A stretch of DNA of 23,445 bases from an uncultured Bacilli bacterium (GTDB lineage: Bacteria; Bacillota_I; Bacilli_A; RF39; UBA660). The notes under the pieces are model-generated. The model made no database searches, had not been told where the DNA came from, and saw only the letters and a list, made by a program, of their open reading frames with translations. A program made the position numbers and the translations under genes. Location of the stretch: the NCBI GenBank assembly GCA_934101445.1, contig CAKORQ010000003.1:1-23445 (forward strand), given 5' to 3'. Below, in pieces: positions 15,407 through 20,313 of this stretch (positions within the stretch are counted from its first letter, which is position 1; each line of letters starts with the position of its first letter).

Positions 15407-15451
15407 CTTCCCACCCGCCACTCCCAGAGTTGGTTATACTTTTTAAAAAGT
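15407..15451. other. GC-rich island followed by a perfect 14-bp palindrome
   Basis: Positions 15407-15433 are strikingly C- and G-rich for this window, reading CCCACCCGCCACTCCCAG at 15410-15427. They are followed at 15438-15451 by the perfect palindrome ACTTTTTAAAAAGT. It lies between a terminator and a minus-strand gene, so no gene explains it. I do not recognise the element. Confidence 0.45.
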
Positions 15452-15491
15452 TTTTCAATTAATATAAATTAGATAGAACTTTATATATCTT

Positions 15492-15526
15492 GGCTTTAAT
15501 TAAAAATATAAAAATTAAAGGCTTTT
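15492..15526. terminator. Weak hairpin at the end of the DUF1294 gene
   Basis: GCTTTAATT (15493-15501) pairs with AATTAAAGGC (15513-15522) with one bulged G; TTTT follows on the + side. It overlaps the stop codon of the minus-strand gene. No U-run follows in the minus direction, so its use is uncertain. Confidence 0.35.
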
Positions 15527-15784
15527 AAGAGAATTAAAATTATATAAAAATGTAAAATGTATAATTATAGCAACAACTAACCATAATTTAAAATACCATT
15601 TCTTAGTCTTATGATGCCAAATTACCATACCAAGGCCCCCACCAATAAAGCCACCTAAAATAAATGAGAATAATAAAGTTTTTTCACTAATCCGCCATTT
15701 ATGCTTAATAGCTAAATATTTATCAACTCCCAAAATAATAAAACTTAAAATGTTTATAAAAAGATAATAATATAAAAGATACAT
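15515..15784 (-). CDS. DUF1294 family small membrane protein
   Basis: An 89-residue protein matching the DUF1294 pattern: a first membrane helix, then G-V-D-K-Y-L-A-I, then W-R-I-S-E-K-T-L-L, a glycine-rich second segment L-G-G-F-I-G-G-G-L-G-M, the H-H-K-T-K-K-W-Y-F motif and a last hydrophobic helix. It is integral to the membrane; the family's function is not known. The ATG at 15784 is preferred over the GTG at 15793 because the anti-SD-like AGGTGATT overlaps that GTG and sits about five bases before the ATG. It diverges from the short-chain dehydrogenase gene 99 bases away. Confidence 0.85.
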   Translation of the reverse strand: MYLLYYYLFINILSFIILGVDKYLAIKHKWRISEKTLLFSFILGGFIGGGLGMVIWHHKTKKWYFKLWLVVAIIIHFTFLYNFNSLKSL

Positions 15785-15840
15785 CCTAATCACCTACAAT
15801 AATTATAAATTAAAATTAAAAATATGGTAAGATAATAATA

Positions 15841-15846
15841 TATAAT
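15841..15846 (+). promoter_or_regulatory. -10 box of the short-chain dehydrogenase gene
   Basis: TATAAT at 15841-15846. No convincing -35 box; the region upstream is shared with the divergent DUF1294 gene. Confidence 0.4.
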
Positions 15847-15852
15847 TTAAAG

Positions 15853-15883
15853 AAAGGATAGACTCATGTCTATATAATAAAAT
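15853..15883 (+). promoter_or_regulatory. Mini-ORF or hairpin leader between ribosome site and start codon
   Basis: The AAAGGA site (15853-15858) is about 25 bases before the dehydrogenase ATG, too far for normal use. It is well placed for an ATG at 15866 that opens a three-codon frame, ATG TCT ATA TAA (15866-15877), six bases before the real start. The same bases also form a hairpin, ATAGAC 15858-15863 with GTCTAT 15868-15873, that could shorten the distance. Either reading would make initiation unusual. Confidence 0.45.
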
Positions 15884-16642
15884 ATGAAAGCACTTATTAC
15901 TGGAGCCTCAAGCGGTCTAGGCCGTGATATGGCTAAATATTTATCCCACTTAGGTTGGGACTTAATAATTGTTGCCCGTCGGGAAGAAAGACTAAAGGAA
16001 TTACAAAAAGCATTAAAAACTAAGGTAGAAATTATTTCCCTTGATTTAGGAAAAGAAGAAAATTGCTATAAATTATACGAACTAACTAAAGATAAAAATA
16101 TAGATTTATTAATTAATAATGCTGGCTTTGGCTTATTTGGATTAACAACCGAAACTAGCTTTGACCGGGAATTAGAAATGATAAATTTAAATATCAAGGC
16201 TGTTCATATATTAACAAAATTATTTTTACAAGATTTTTATCAAAAAGATAAAGGCCAGATATTAAATGTTGCCTCTTCAGCTGGCTTTTTAGCGGGACCT
16301 CGCTTAAATACCTACTATGCCACCAAAAATTATGTTTTGAAATTTACTTTAGCTATTTATGAAGAACTAAGACATCAAAAAAGTCATGTTAAAGTTTCTT
16401 GCTTATGTCCCGGACCGGTTGCCACTGAATTTAACAAAGTAGCGGGTGGTAAATTTAATATTGAAGAAAAAAAATCTTACCAAGTAGCCAAATATGCCAT
16501 TGATAAGACTCTTCAAAATAAACTTATAATAGTACCAGGCCTAAGCGTTCGTCTCGGTTTATTCTTCAATCGCTTTATTCCCACCAAATTATCTTTGAAA
16601 ATAATTTATCATATTCAAGAACGAAAAGTGAAAAAGCATTAA
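15884..16642 (+). CDS. Short-chain dehydrogenase/reductase (SDR family)
   Basis: A 252-residue classical SDR. The nucleotide-binding T-G-A-S-S-G-L-G is at residues 6-13, with V-A-R-R-E-E-R after the second strand; the Arg pair there favours NADP(H). N-N-A-G is at 78-81, the catalytic Ser at 131 or 132 (V-A-S-S-A-G), and Y-x-x-x-K is Tyr144 to Lys148, with C-P-G-P-V-A-T-E-F after it. It reduces or oxidises a carbonyl or alcohol substrate that cannot be named from the sequence; the C-terminal tail is basic. No good ribosome site is close to this ATG; a mini-ORF or hairpin lies between the AAAGGA and the start. It converges on the HAD-like gene with only 18 bases between them and no clear terminator. 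Confidence 0.9.
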   Translation: MKALITGASSGLGRDMAKYLSHLGWDLIIVARREERLKELQKALKTKVEIISLDLGKEENCYKLYELTKDKNIDLLINNAGFGLFGLTTETSFDRELEMINLNIKAVHILTKLFLQDFYQKDKGQILNVASSAGFLAGPRLNTYYATKNYVLKFTLAIYEELRHQKSHVKVSCLCPGPVATEFNKVAGGKFNIEEKKSYQVAKYAIDKTLQNKLIIVPGLSVRLGLFFNRFIPTKLSLKIIYHIQERKVKKH

Positions 16643-16660
16643 GTATCTTAACTAGTATAA

Positions 16661-17152
16661 TTACTCACCTTTAACACTAATTCTTTTACGAGTTAATGTT
16701 TTTCTTTTTTTCTTTTTGTAGGCTATTTCGATAGCCTCGTCTACTAAATATTCTTGCAATCCATCGTCAACCGGACTTTCGATAAAACGTTCTTTAATTT
16801 CTGGAATATCCTCCAATTCCTCACTGTCTAAAATTATATAATTTCTAATATTATGTTTAGTAATGTAGTTCATAATTTCCGCTGTCTTATTATAATCAAT
16901 AAAATCGGTTTTTCCTAAAATTATAAATCCCATACTTCTTAAAGCTCTTTCTAGACGTTCGAAATCATCATCAAAGCGTAGTGATGATGTCATTACAATC
17001 TTCCCATTAGTAGCATTTGTTAATCTTTTTAATAAAAACAAAGCATTAGTATCAATACCGAATTGTTTATAAATGTCTTTATAACTACTGTTCTTCATAC
17101 TATTATAATTTGTTAAAACCCCCTCAATTTCTAAAAAAATAATTGTTTCCAT
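16661..17152 (-). CDS. HAD-like protein (Swiss Army Knife RNA repair HAD type) with altered motif I
   Basis: A 163-residue HAD-superfamily-like protein close to the stand-alone HAD_SAK_2 type: F-L-E-I-E-G-V-L at residues 6-13 (motif I), V-M-T-S-S-L-R (53-59, motif II), and I-I-L-D-S (106-110) with an acidic run after it (motif III/IV area). A D-D-G-L-Q segment near 129-133 matches the family's G-L-T region, and a strongly basic tail ends the protein. Motif I normally has D-x-D, where the first Asp is the phospho-accepting nucleophile; here both are Glu (8 and 10), so normal phosphatase activity is doubtful. The start at 17152 is chosen because GGTGAT lies just before it and a longer form (to 17230) would add a hydrophobic tail running into the divergent tspO promoter. 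Function otherwise unknown. Confidence 0.75.
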   Translation of the reverse strand: METIIFLEIEGVLTNYNSMKNSSYKDIYKQFGIDTNALFLLKRLTNATNGKIVMTSSLRFDDDFERLERALRSMGFIILGKTDFIDYNKTAEIMNYITKHNIRNYIILDSEELEDIPEIKERFIESPVDDGLQEYLVDEAIEIAYKKKKRKTLTRKRISVKGE

Positions 17153-17168
17153 AAAATCACCAGCGCTT

Positions 17169-17201
17169 ATTATAAATAATATTTTATATTTTGTATATAC
17201 T
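17169..17201. promoter_or_regulatory. Overlapping divergent promoters for the HAD-like and tspO genes
   Basis: On the minus strand TATAAT (17169-17174) has a -35 candidate TATACA (17192-17197) with a 17-base spacer. On the plus strand a -10 TATACT lies at 17196-17201 and overlaps that -35, so the two promoters may compete. Confidence 0.4.
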
Positions 17202-17216
17202 AATAACGGTGATATT

Positions 17217-17726
17217 ATGGAAAACAACAAAAATAATTTAAAAAATACCTTAAATCAAGAAAAAGTAAACTATAAAATGTTACTTTTATTTATTGGCTTT
17301 GCTCTAGTCGCTGGCTTTTTAGGTTCCTTACTTGGGGGCAATATGGCTTCATTTAAAACCTTGAAAAAGCCATTCTTTACCCCGCCACCCATTGCCTTTC
17401 CCATTATCTGGACAATTCTTTATATTTTAATGGGAGTATCTTCTTATCTCATTTGTTGTAATAAAACGGATAAAAAATTTAAGAAAAGAGCTTGTTTCTT
17501 TTATTTAACACAATTATTAGTAAACATGCTTTGGTCATTATTTTTCTTTCGCTTCGGCTGGTTGTTCTTTGCTTTTCTCTGGTTATTACTTCTTGTTACT
17601 TTAGTTATTGTAATGATAATTAAATTTTATAAACTAAAACCTTTAGCAGCCTACCTGCAAATACCTTATCTATTATGGTTAGTAGTGGCAGGTATCTTAA
17701 ATATATCGATTGTAATACTTAATTAA
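17217..17726 (+). CDS. tspO: TspO/MBR family membrane protein
   Basis: A 169-residue member of the tryptophan-rich sensory protein family, integral membrane proteins with five helices that bind tetrapyrroles and other hydrophobic ligands. The hallmark segment K-K-P-F-F-T-P-P-P-I-A-F-P-I-I-W-T-I-L-Y is followed by a second membrane helix, a W-S-L-F-F-F-R-F-G-W region, and P-Y-L-L-W-L-V-V-A-G-I-L-N at the end. An Asn/Lys-rich N-terminal extension of about 20 residues precedes the first helix. GGTGAT (17208-17213) is three bases before the ATG. It diverges from the HAD-like gene. In bacteria the role (porphyrin binding or degradation, stress response) varies; nothing here narrows it, and no heme genes are adjacent. 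Confidence 0.92.
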   Translation: MENNKNNLKNTLNQEKVNYKMLLLFIGFALVAGFLGSLLGGNMASFKTLKKPFFTPPPIAFPIIWTILYILMGVSSYLICCNKTDKKFKKRACFFYLTQLLVNMLWSLFFFRFGWLFFAFLWLLLLVTLVIVMIIKFYKLKPLAAYLQIPYLLWLVVAGILNISIVILN

Positions 17727-17755
17727 AAAGTATTATTTAACAAATTTAGTCTATC

Positions 17756-17783
17756 AAAAAAGATAGATGTTTTTTCTATCTTT
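17756..17783. terminator. Bidirectional terminator between tspO and the XRE unit
   Basis: AAAGATAGA (17759-17767) pairs perfectly with TCTATCTTT (17775-17783). A-run 17756-17761 becomes the U-run for minus-strand transcription, so it serves the XRE unit best; on the plus strand only a short T run follows. Confidence 0.8.
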
Positions 17784-17792
17784 AGATTTATA

Positions 17793-17999
17793 TTATTTTT
17801 TATAACTTGCTTTTACTTCCTCTAAATTCTTTATTTCTCCAGCTAAATACTCTTTTAAATAAGGATTATCAGTTTTACTTAAATCATTTTGTAGTTCTTC
17901 AGCAGTTTTTCTCCTGACAGCACCATTATCATTAACATAAATTATATTTAAAAGTTTAAACATTTTCACTTCTAAAATATCTGGATTTTCTTGAATCAT
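17793..17999 (-). CDS. C-terminal extension ORF behind the XRE regulator, possibly joined by -1 frameshift
   Basis: From the first ATG (17999) this gives 68 residues, but that ATG has no ribosome site. The frame is open upstream for 29 more codons, to 18080, without ATG, GTG or TTG, and the extra codons look coding (F-L-K-N-N-R-N-I-V-Y-T-H-E-L-L-D-T). The open frame overlaps the end of the XRE gene in the -1 frame, at a slippery site directly before the XRE stop. Read through by -1 frameshift it adds 90 residues to XRE (111 + 90 = 201). The sequence is soluble and helical, with no known domain. Other readings are a mutational frameshift that split one gene, an assembly error, or translation from an ATT start. 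I favour joining to XRE, but the mechanism is open. Confidence 0.5.
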   Translation of the reverse strand: MIQENPDILEVKMFKLLNIIYVNDNGAVRRKTAEELQNDLSKTDNPYLKEYLAGEIKNLEEVKASYKK

Positions 18000-18061
18000 T
18001 GTATCTAATAATTCGTGAGTATATACAATATTCCTATTATTTTTTAAGAAGTTTTCACCAT

Positions 18062-18397
18062 TTAATTTAAATCTCTCTTTCTAATGGCCTCACTATACCA
18101 TAAACATTCATCTTTTTCTCTATCTTTTAACATTAAGAAATTATTAATCATTTTATATGTTTTGGGATTCATACTTTTAATATTATATCCAGTTAATGGT
18201 GAATCATCTTCGATACGCCCAAGTAAATAATCACAAGAAGTGTTTAAATAATCAGCAATTTTTATTAAAGCCTCACAACTAGGTTGAGCTTTTCCTGATT
18301 CATAAGCACTGATAGTTTCTTGCTTAACATTAATAACTCTGGCCAAATCAACTTGAGTAATCTTTCTTTTAATTCTAATTTTTTTAATATTATTCAT
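18062..18397 (-). CDS. XRE-family helix-turn-helix transcriptional regulator
   Basis: A 111-residue protein with a clear XRE/Cro-type DNA-binding domain at residues about 5-60: I-R-I-K-R-K-I-T-Q-V-D-L-A, then V-K-Q-E-T-I-S-A-Y-E-S-G-K-A-Q-P-S, then L-I-K-I-A-D-Y-L-N-T-S-C-D-Y-L-L-G-R. A short helical segment follows, ending in R-K-R-D-L-N. An AGGATGAT site lies before the ATG. Its promoter is strong (TTTACA, 17 bases, TATAAT) and holds an inverted repeat ACAAT-N4-ATTGT that is a good candidate for autoregulation. The last codons before TAA read GAT TTA AAT, which forms a canonical slippery heptamer leading into a long open frame. The target genes are unknown; the divergent gene at 18720 is a possible one. 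Confidence 0.9.
   Translation of the reverse strand: MNNIKKIRIKRKITQVDLARVINVKQETISAYESGKAQPSCEALIKIADYLNTSCDYLLGRIEDDSPLTGYNIKSMNPKTYKMINNFLMLKDREKDECLWYSEAIRKRDLN
18065..18071 (-). other. Candidate -1 frameshift site (TTTAAAT) before the XRE stop
   Basis: On the minus strand the XRE frame reads T TTA AAT then TAA, the X-XXY-YYZ form with the stop as next codon. Slipping back one base gives TTT AAA, then TTA AAT GGT GAA in a frame open to 17793. A purine-rich AAAGAGAG tract lies just upstream and could act as a weak SD-like stimulator; no strong downstream hairpin is seen. Confidence 0.45.
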
Positions 18398-18422
18398 AAA
18401 TCATCCTACCATTTCTATCTAT

Positions 18423-18451
18423 ATTATAATATAAACAATATTAATTGTAAA
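18423..18451 (-). promoter_or_regulatory. Promoter and likely operator of the XRE gene
   Basis: On the minus strand, TTTACA (18446-18451) and a perfect TATAAT (18423-18428) are 17 bases apart. In the spacer ACAAT (18435-18439) and ATTGT (18444-18448) form an inverted repeat across 4 bases, placed where a repressor would block RNA polymerase. Confidence 0.7.
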
Positions 18452-18688
18452 CCAACCTTAAAAACTAATTTTACTATAAAATTTTAGTTATTTTATCAAA
18501 AAGTCTTGTTAATTCATAAAATTTAGAGTACTCTATATATCTATAAAACATAATAAGTCTTAATAGTTATTTTCATTATTTATATAGGGTGGCTTTTCGT
18601 CTTTCTTTTTAAATACTTTGCCTTTTTAAATCACTCAACTATTTATTAAAAATTAAGTGCAAAAACTTTTTCCTAAACCATAAATTTA

Positions 18689-18697
18689 TGATACAAT
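18689..18697 (+). promoter_or_regulatory. Extended -10 promoter before the 18720 gene
   Basis: TG-A-TACAAT (18689-18697); no good -35. Transcription would start near 18704, giving a leader of about 16 nt, which favours ATG 18720 over the GTG at 18708 as start. Confidence 0.55.
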
Positions 18698-18719
18698 AAC
18701 GACTTGAGTGAGTGATATT

Positions 18720-19409
18720 ATGCTTAAATTAAGCCCTAAAGAAATTGATGATTTATTAGAAATAAACAAAAGTATTCTTTTTAAAATTAAAGTAAAACGA
18801 AAAACTTGTATTTTTAATATAATGAAAACAACTAATCGTGATTATTATTTATCCGGTAAAGATGAAAAAGATTTAACTCTCGCTAATAAAGAAGAATTAT
18901 CTACAGCCGAAGAAAAAATAGAAGGCTATTATCAAGACCTAGTTCCTTTGACTAATGAATTTATTTATCATAATGAAATAAAAAAAATATTACAGGGTAA
19001 CAATACCGGCTATTACATAAATCCTTTAGTAGTTTATAAATATTATAAAAGTCGTGGTAACCGTTTAACTTTAGTAAAACTATTTATTTTAGTTTGTCAA
19101 AATAATACCCAATTTACTAAAGACGATGTAAGTCCCTTAGCCGTTAGTGAAAACTTATTAGGTAACTTTGCTACCACTACCGAAATTGATGCGAAAATTA
19201 TTAATATCTTAACCAATTATCTAGCAACTATCGAAATAGAATATAAAAGACAGGCTACTAATGCTATAGATATTAAAAGTATTAATAGAGTAAATAAAGA
19301 ATTAATTGCTACCTTAGAAAAATATTTAACCGAGAATAATATTTATATAGAAGATATTTCTGCTTCTGAAAATCCTAAATCATCTACTACTTTAAAAAAA
19401 CAATTATAA
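18720..19409 (+). CDS. Protein of unknown function upstream of a radical SAM gene
   Basis: I do not recognise this 229-residue protein. It is soluble, Lys/Asn/Ile-rich and mostly helical by appearance, with an early I-L-F-K-I-K-V-K-R-K strand-like stretch, a Tyr-rich centre (Y-Y-I-N-P-L-V-V-Y-K-Y-Y), one Cys in the centre and a polar Ser/Asn/Lys C-terminal tail. No metal-binding or catalytic motif is evident. ATG 18720 is chosen over GTG 18708, which lies only about four bases after the predicted transcription start; a GTGAT stretch precedes the ATG. The radical SAM gene starts 27 bases after its stop, so the two are probably co-transcribed. Being a substrate or partner of that enzyme is possible but unsupported beyond position. 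Confidence 0.68.
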   Translation: MLKLSPKEIDDLLEINKSILFKIKVKRKTCIFNIMKTTNRDYYLSGKDEKDLTLANKEELSTAEEKIEGYYQDLVPLTNEFIYHNEIKKILQGNNTGYYINPLVVYKYYKSRGNRLTLVKLFILVCQNNTQFTKDDVSPLAVSENLLGNFATTTEIDAKIINILTNYLATIEIEYKRQATNAIDIKSINRVNKELIATLEKYLTENNIYIEDISASENPKSSTTLKKQL

Positions 19410-19436
19410 TAAAAAGAATAGAAAGATTATTAAAAA

Positions 19437-20255
19437 ATGAAAAAAAGATTTAAAAAAATTTATTTAGAAATAACCAATATCTGTAATTTGAAATGTAATT
19501 TCTGCCCTGGTAATAATCGTTTAAAACAAGAGATGCCTTTAGAAACTTTTAAAACTATTTTACCTAAATTAAAAGATTATACCGATTATTTATATTTTCA
19601 TTTAATGGGAGAACCTTTAGTTCATAGTCATATTAATGAATTTATTAATACAGCCACCACCAATTTTAATTTTAAAGTTAATATAACTACTAATGGTTAT
19701 TTAATAAAAAAAATAGAAGATAATCCTAATATTCATCAATTAAATATATCTTTACAAGCCATTAAAAACGATGAAGAAATAGATAATTATTTAAAAAATA
19801 TCTTTGCGGCTGTAGATAAACTTCATAAGCAAGGCACAATTATTGTCTATCGCTTATGGAATGAACAAGCGAGTTCTAATAAAATTGTGGAAAAGTTAGA
19901 AAAACATTATAAAATTAAATTAAATGGGGATAATAAAATACAAGATGGTATTTATCTGGACCGTGAGATTCCCTTTATATGGCCTGATTTAAATAATACT
20001 TATTATAATGAAGAAGGCTCTTGCATGGGACTGCGTAGTCATATTGGTATCTTAGTAAATGGTGATATCGTTCCTTGTTGTTTAGATTATAACGGCACAA
20101 TAACTTTAGGAAATATTCTAAATGATGATATAGATACTATTTTAAGAGATAAAAGAGTGAAAAATATGCAAGAAAACTTTTTAAATAATAAAAAATGTGA
20201 AGAATTTTGTCGCCATTGTAATTTCTATGATAGAATAAAAAGTACAAAAAATTAA
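19437..20255 (+). CDS. Radical SAM protein with SPASM-like C-terminal domain
   Basis: A 272-residue radical SAM enzyme. Cys16, Cys20 and Cys23 (C-N-L-K-C-N-F-C) bind the 4Fe-4S cluster that cleaves S-adenosylmethionine to a 5'-deoxyadenosyl radical. H-L-M-G-E-P-L (the G-G-E-P-like strand) and N-I-T-T-N-G-Y fit the barrel. The C-terminal part has Cys196, Cys214-Cys215 and the C254-x3-C258-x2-C261 cluster with G-D-I-V-P-C-C, matching the SPASM/twitch type, which holds extra Fe-S clusters in enzymes that modify peptides, proteins or tRNA. The substrate is unknown; no short precursor peptide gene is evident nearby. The ribosome site is weak (AGAAAGA). uvrA starts 58 bases later. The family is firm and the role open. 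Confidence 0.9.
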   Translation: MKKRFKKIYLEITNICNLKCNFCPGNNRLKQEMPLETFKTILPKLKDYTDYLYFHLMGEPLVHSHINEFINTATTNFNFKVNITTNGYLIKKIEDNPNIHQLNISLQAIKNDEEIDNYLKNIFAAVDKLHKQGTIIVYRLWNEQASSNKIVEKLEKHYKIKLNGDNKIQDGIYLDREIPFIWPDLNNTYYNEEGSCMGLRSHIGILVNGDIVPCCLDYNGTITLGNILNDDIDTILRDKRVKNMQENFLNNKKCEEFCRHCNFYDRIKSTKN

Positions 20256-20313
20256 TGCAACCAAAGATAATTAGTAATAAAAATAAATAAAAAAGAAGTA
20301 AGGGTGATTATTT

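Larger units (their letters stand above)
18398..18707. other. 310-bp divergent spacer
   Basis: Holds the XRE promoter on the minus strand, the promoter for the 18720 gene on the plus strand, and a perfect 12-bp palindrome TAGAGTACTCTA at 18524-18535 that could be a second operator. The rest is AT-rich, with no open frame of note and no tRNA-like fold that I can see. Confidence 0.5.

Noticed and set aside
15153..15446. Open frame overlapping the pyrophosphatase end, with a P-P-A-T-P-R-V-G-Y ending.
   Set aside because: Mostly a shadow of ppaC in another frame, no ribosome site, and it crosses the terminator. The unusual GC-rich tail is reported separately.
17153..17230. Longer N-terminus for the HAD-like protein.
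   Set aside because: It would be a hydrophobic tail running through the divergent tspO promoter; GGTGAT sits just before the shorter start.
6207..19117. A 20-base stretch at 6207-6226 recurs at 19098-19117 in unrelated genes, both encoding Q-N-N-T-Q-F-T.
   Set aside because: The flanks do not match and the proteins look unrelated; most likely chance from shared AT-rich codon use.
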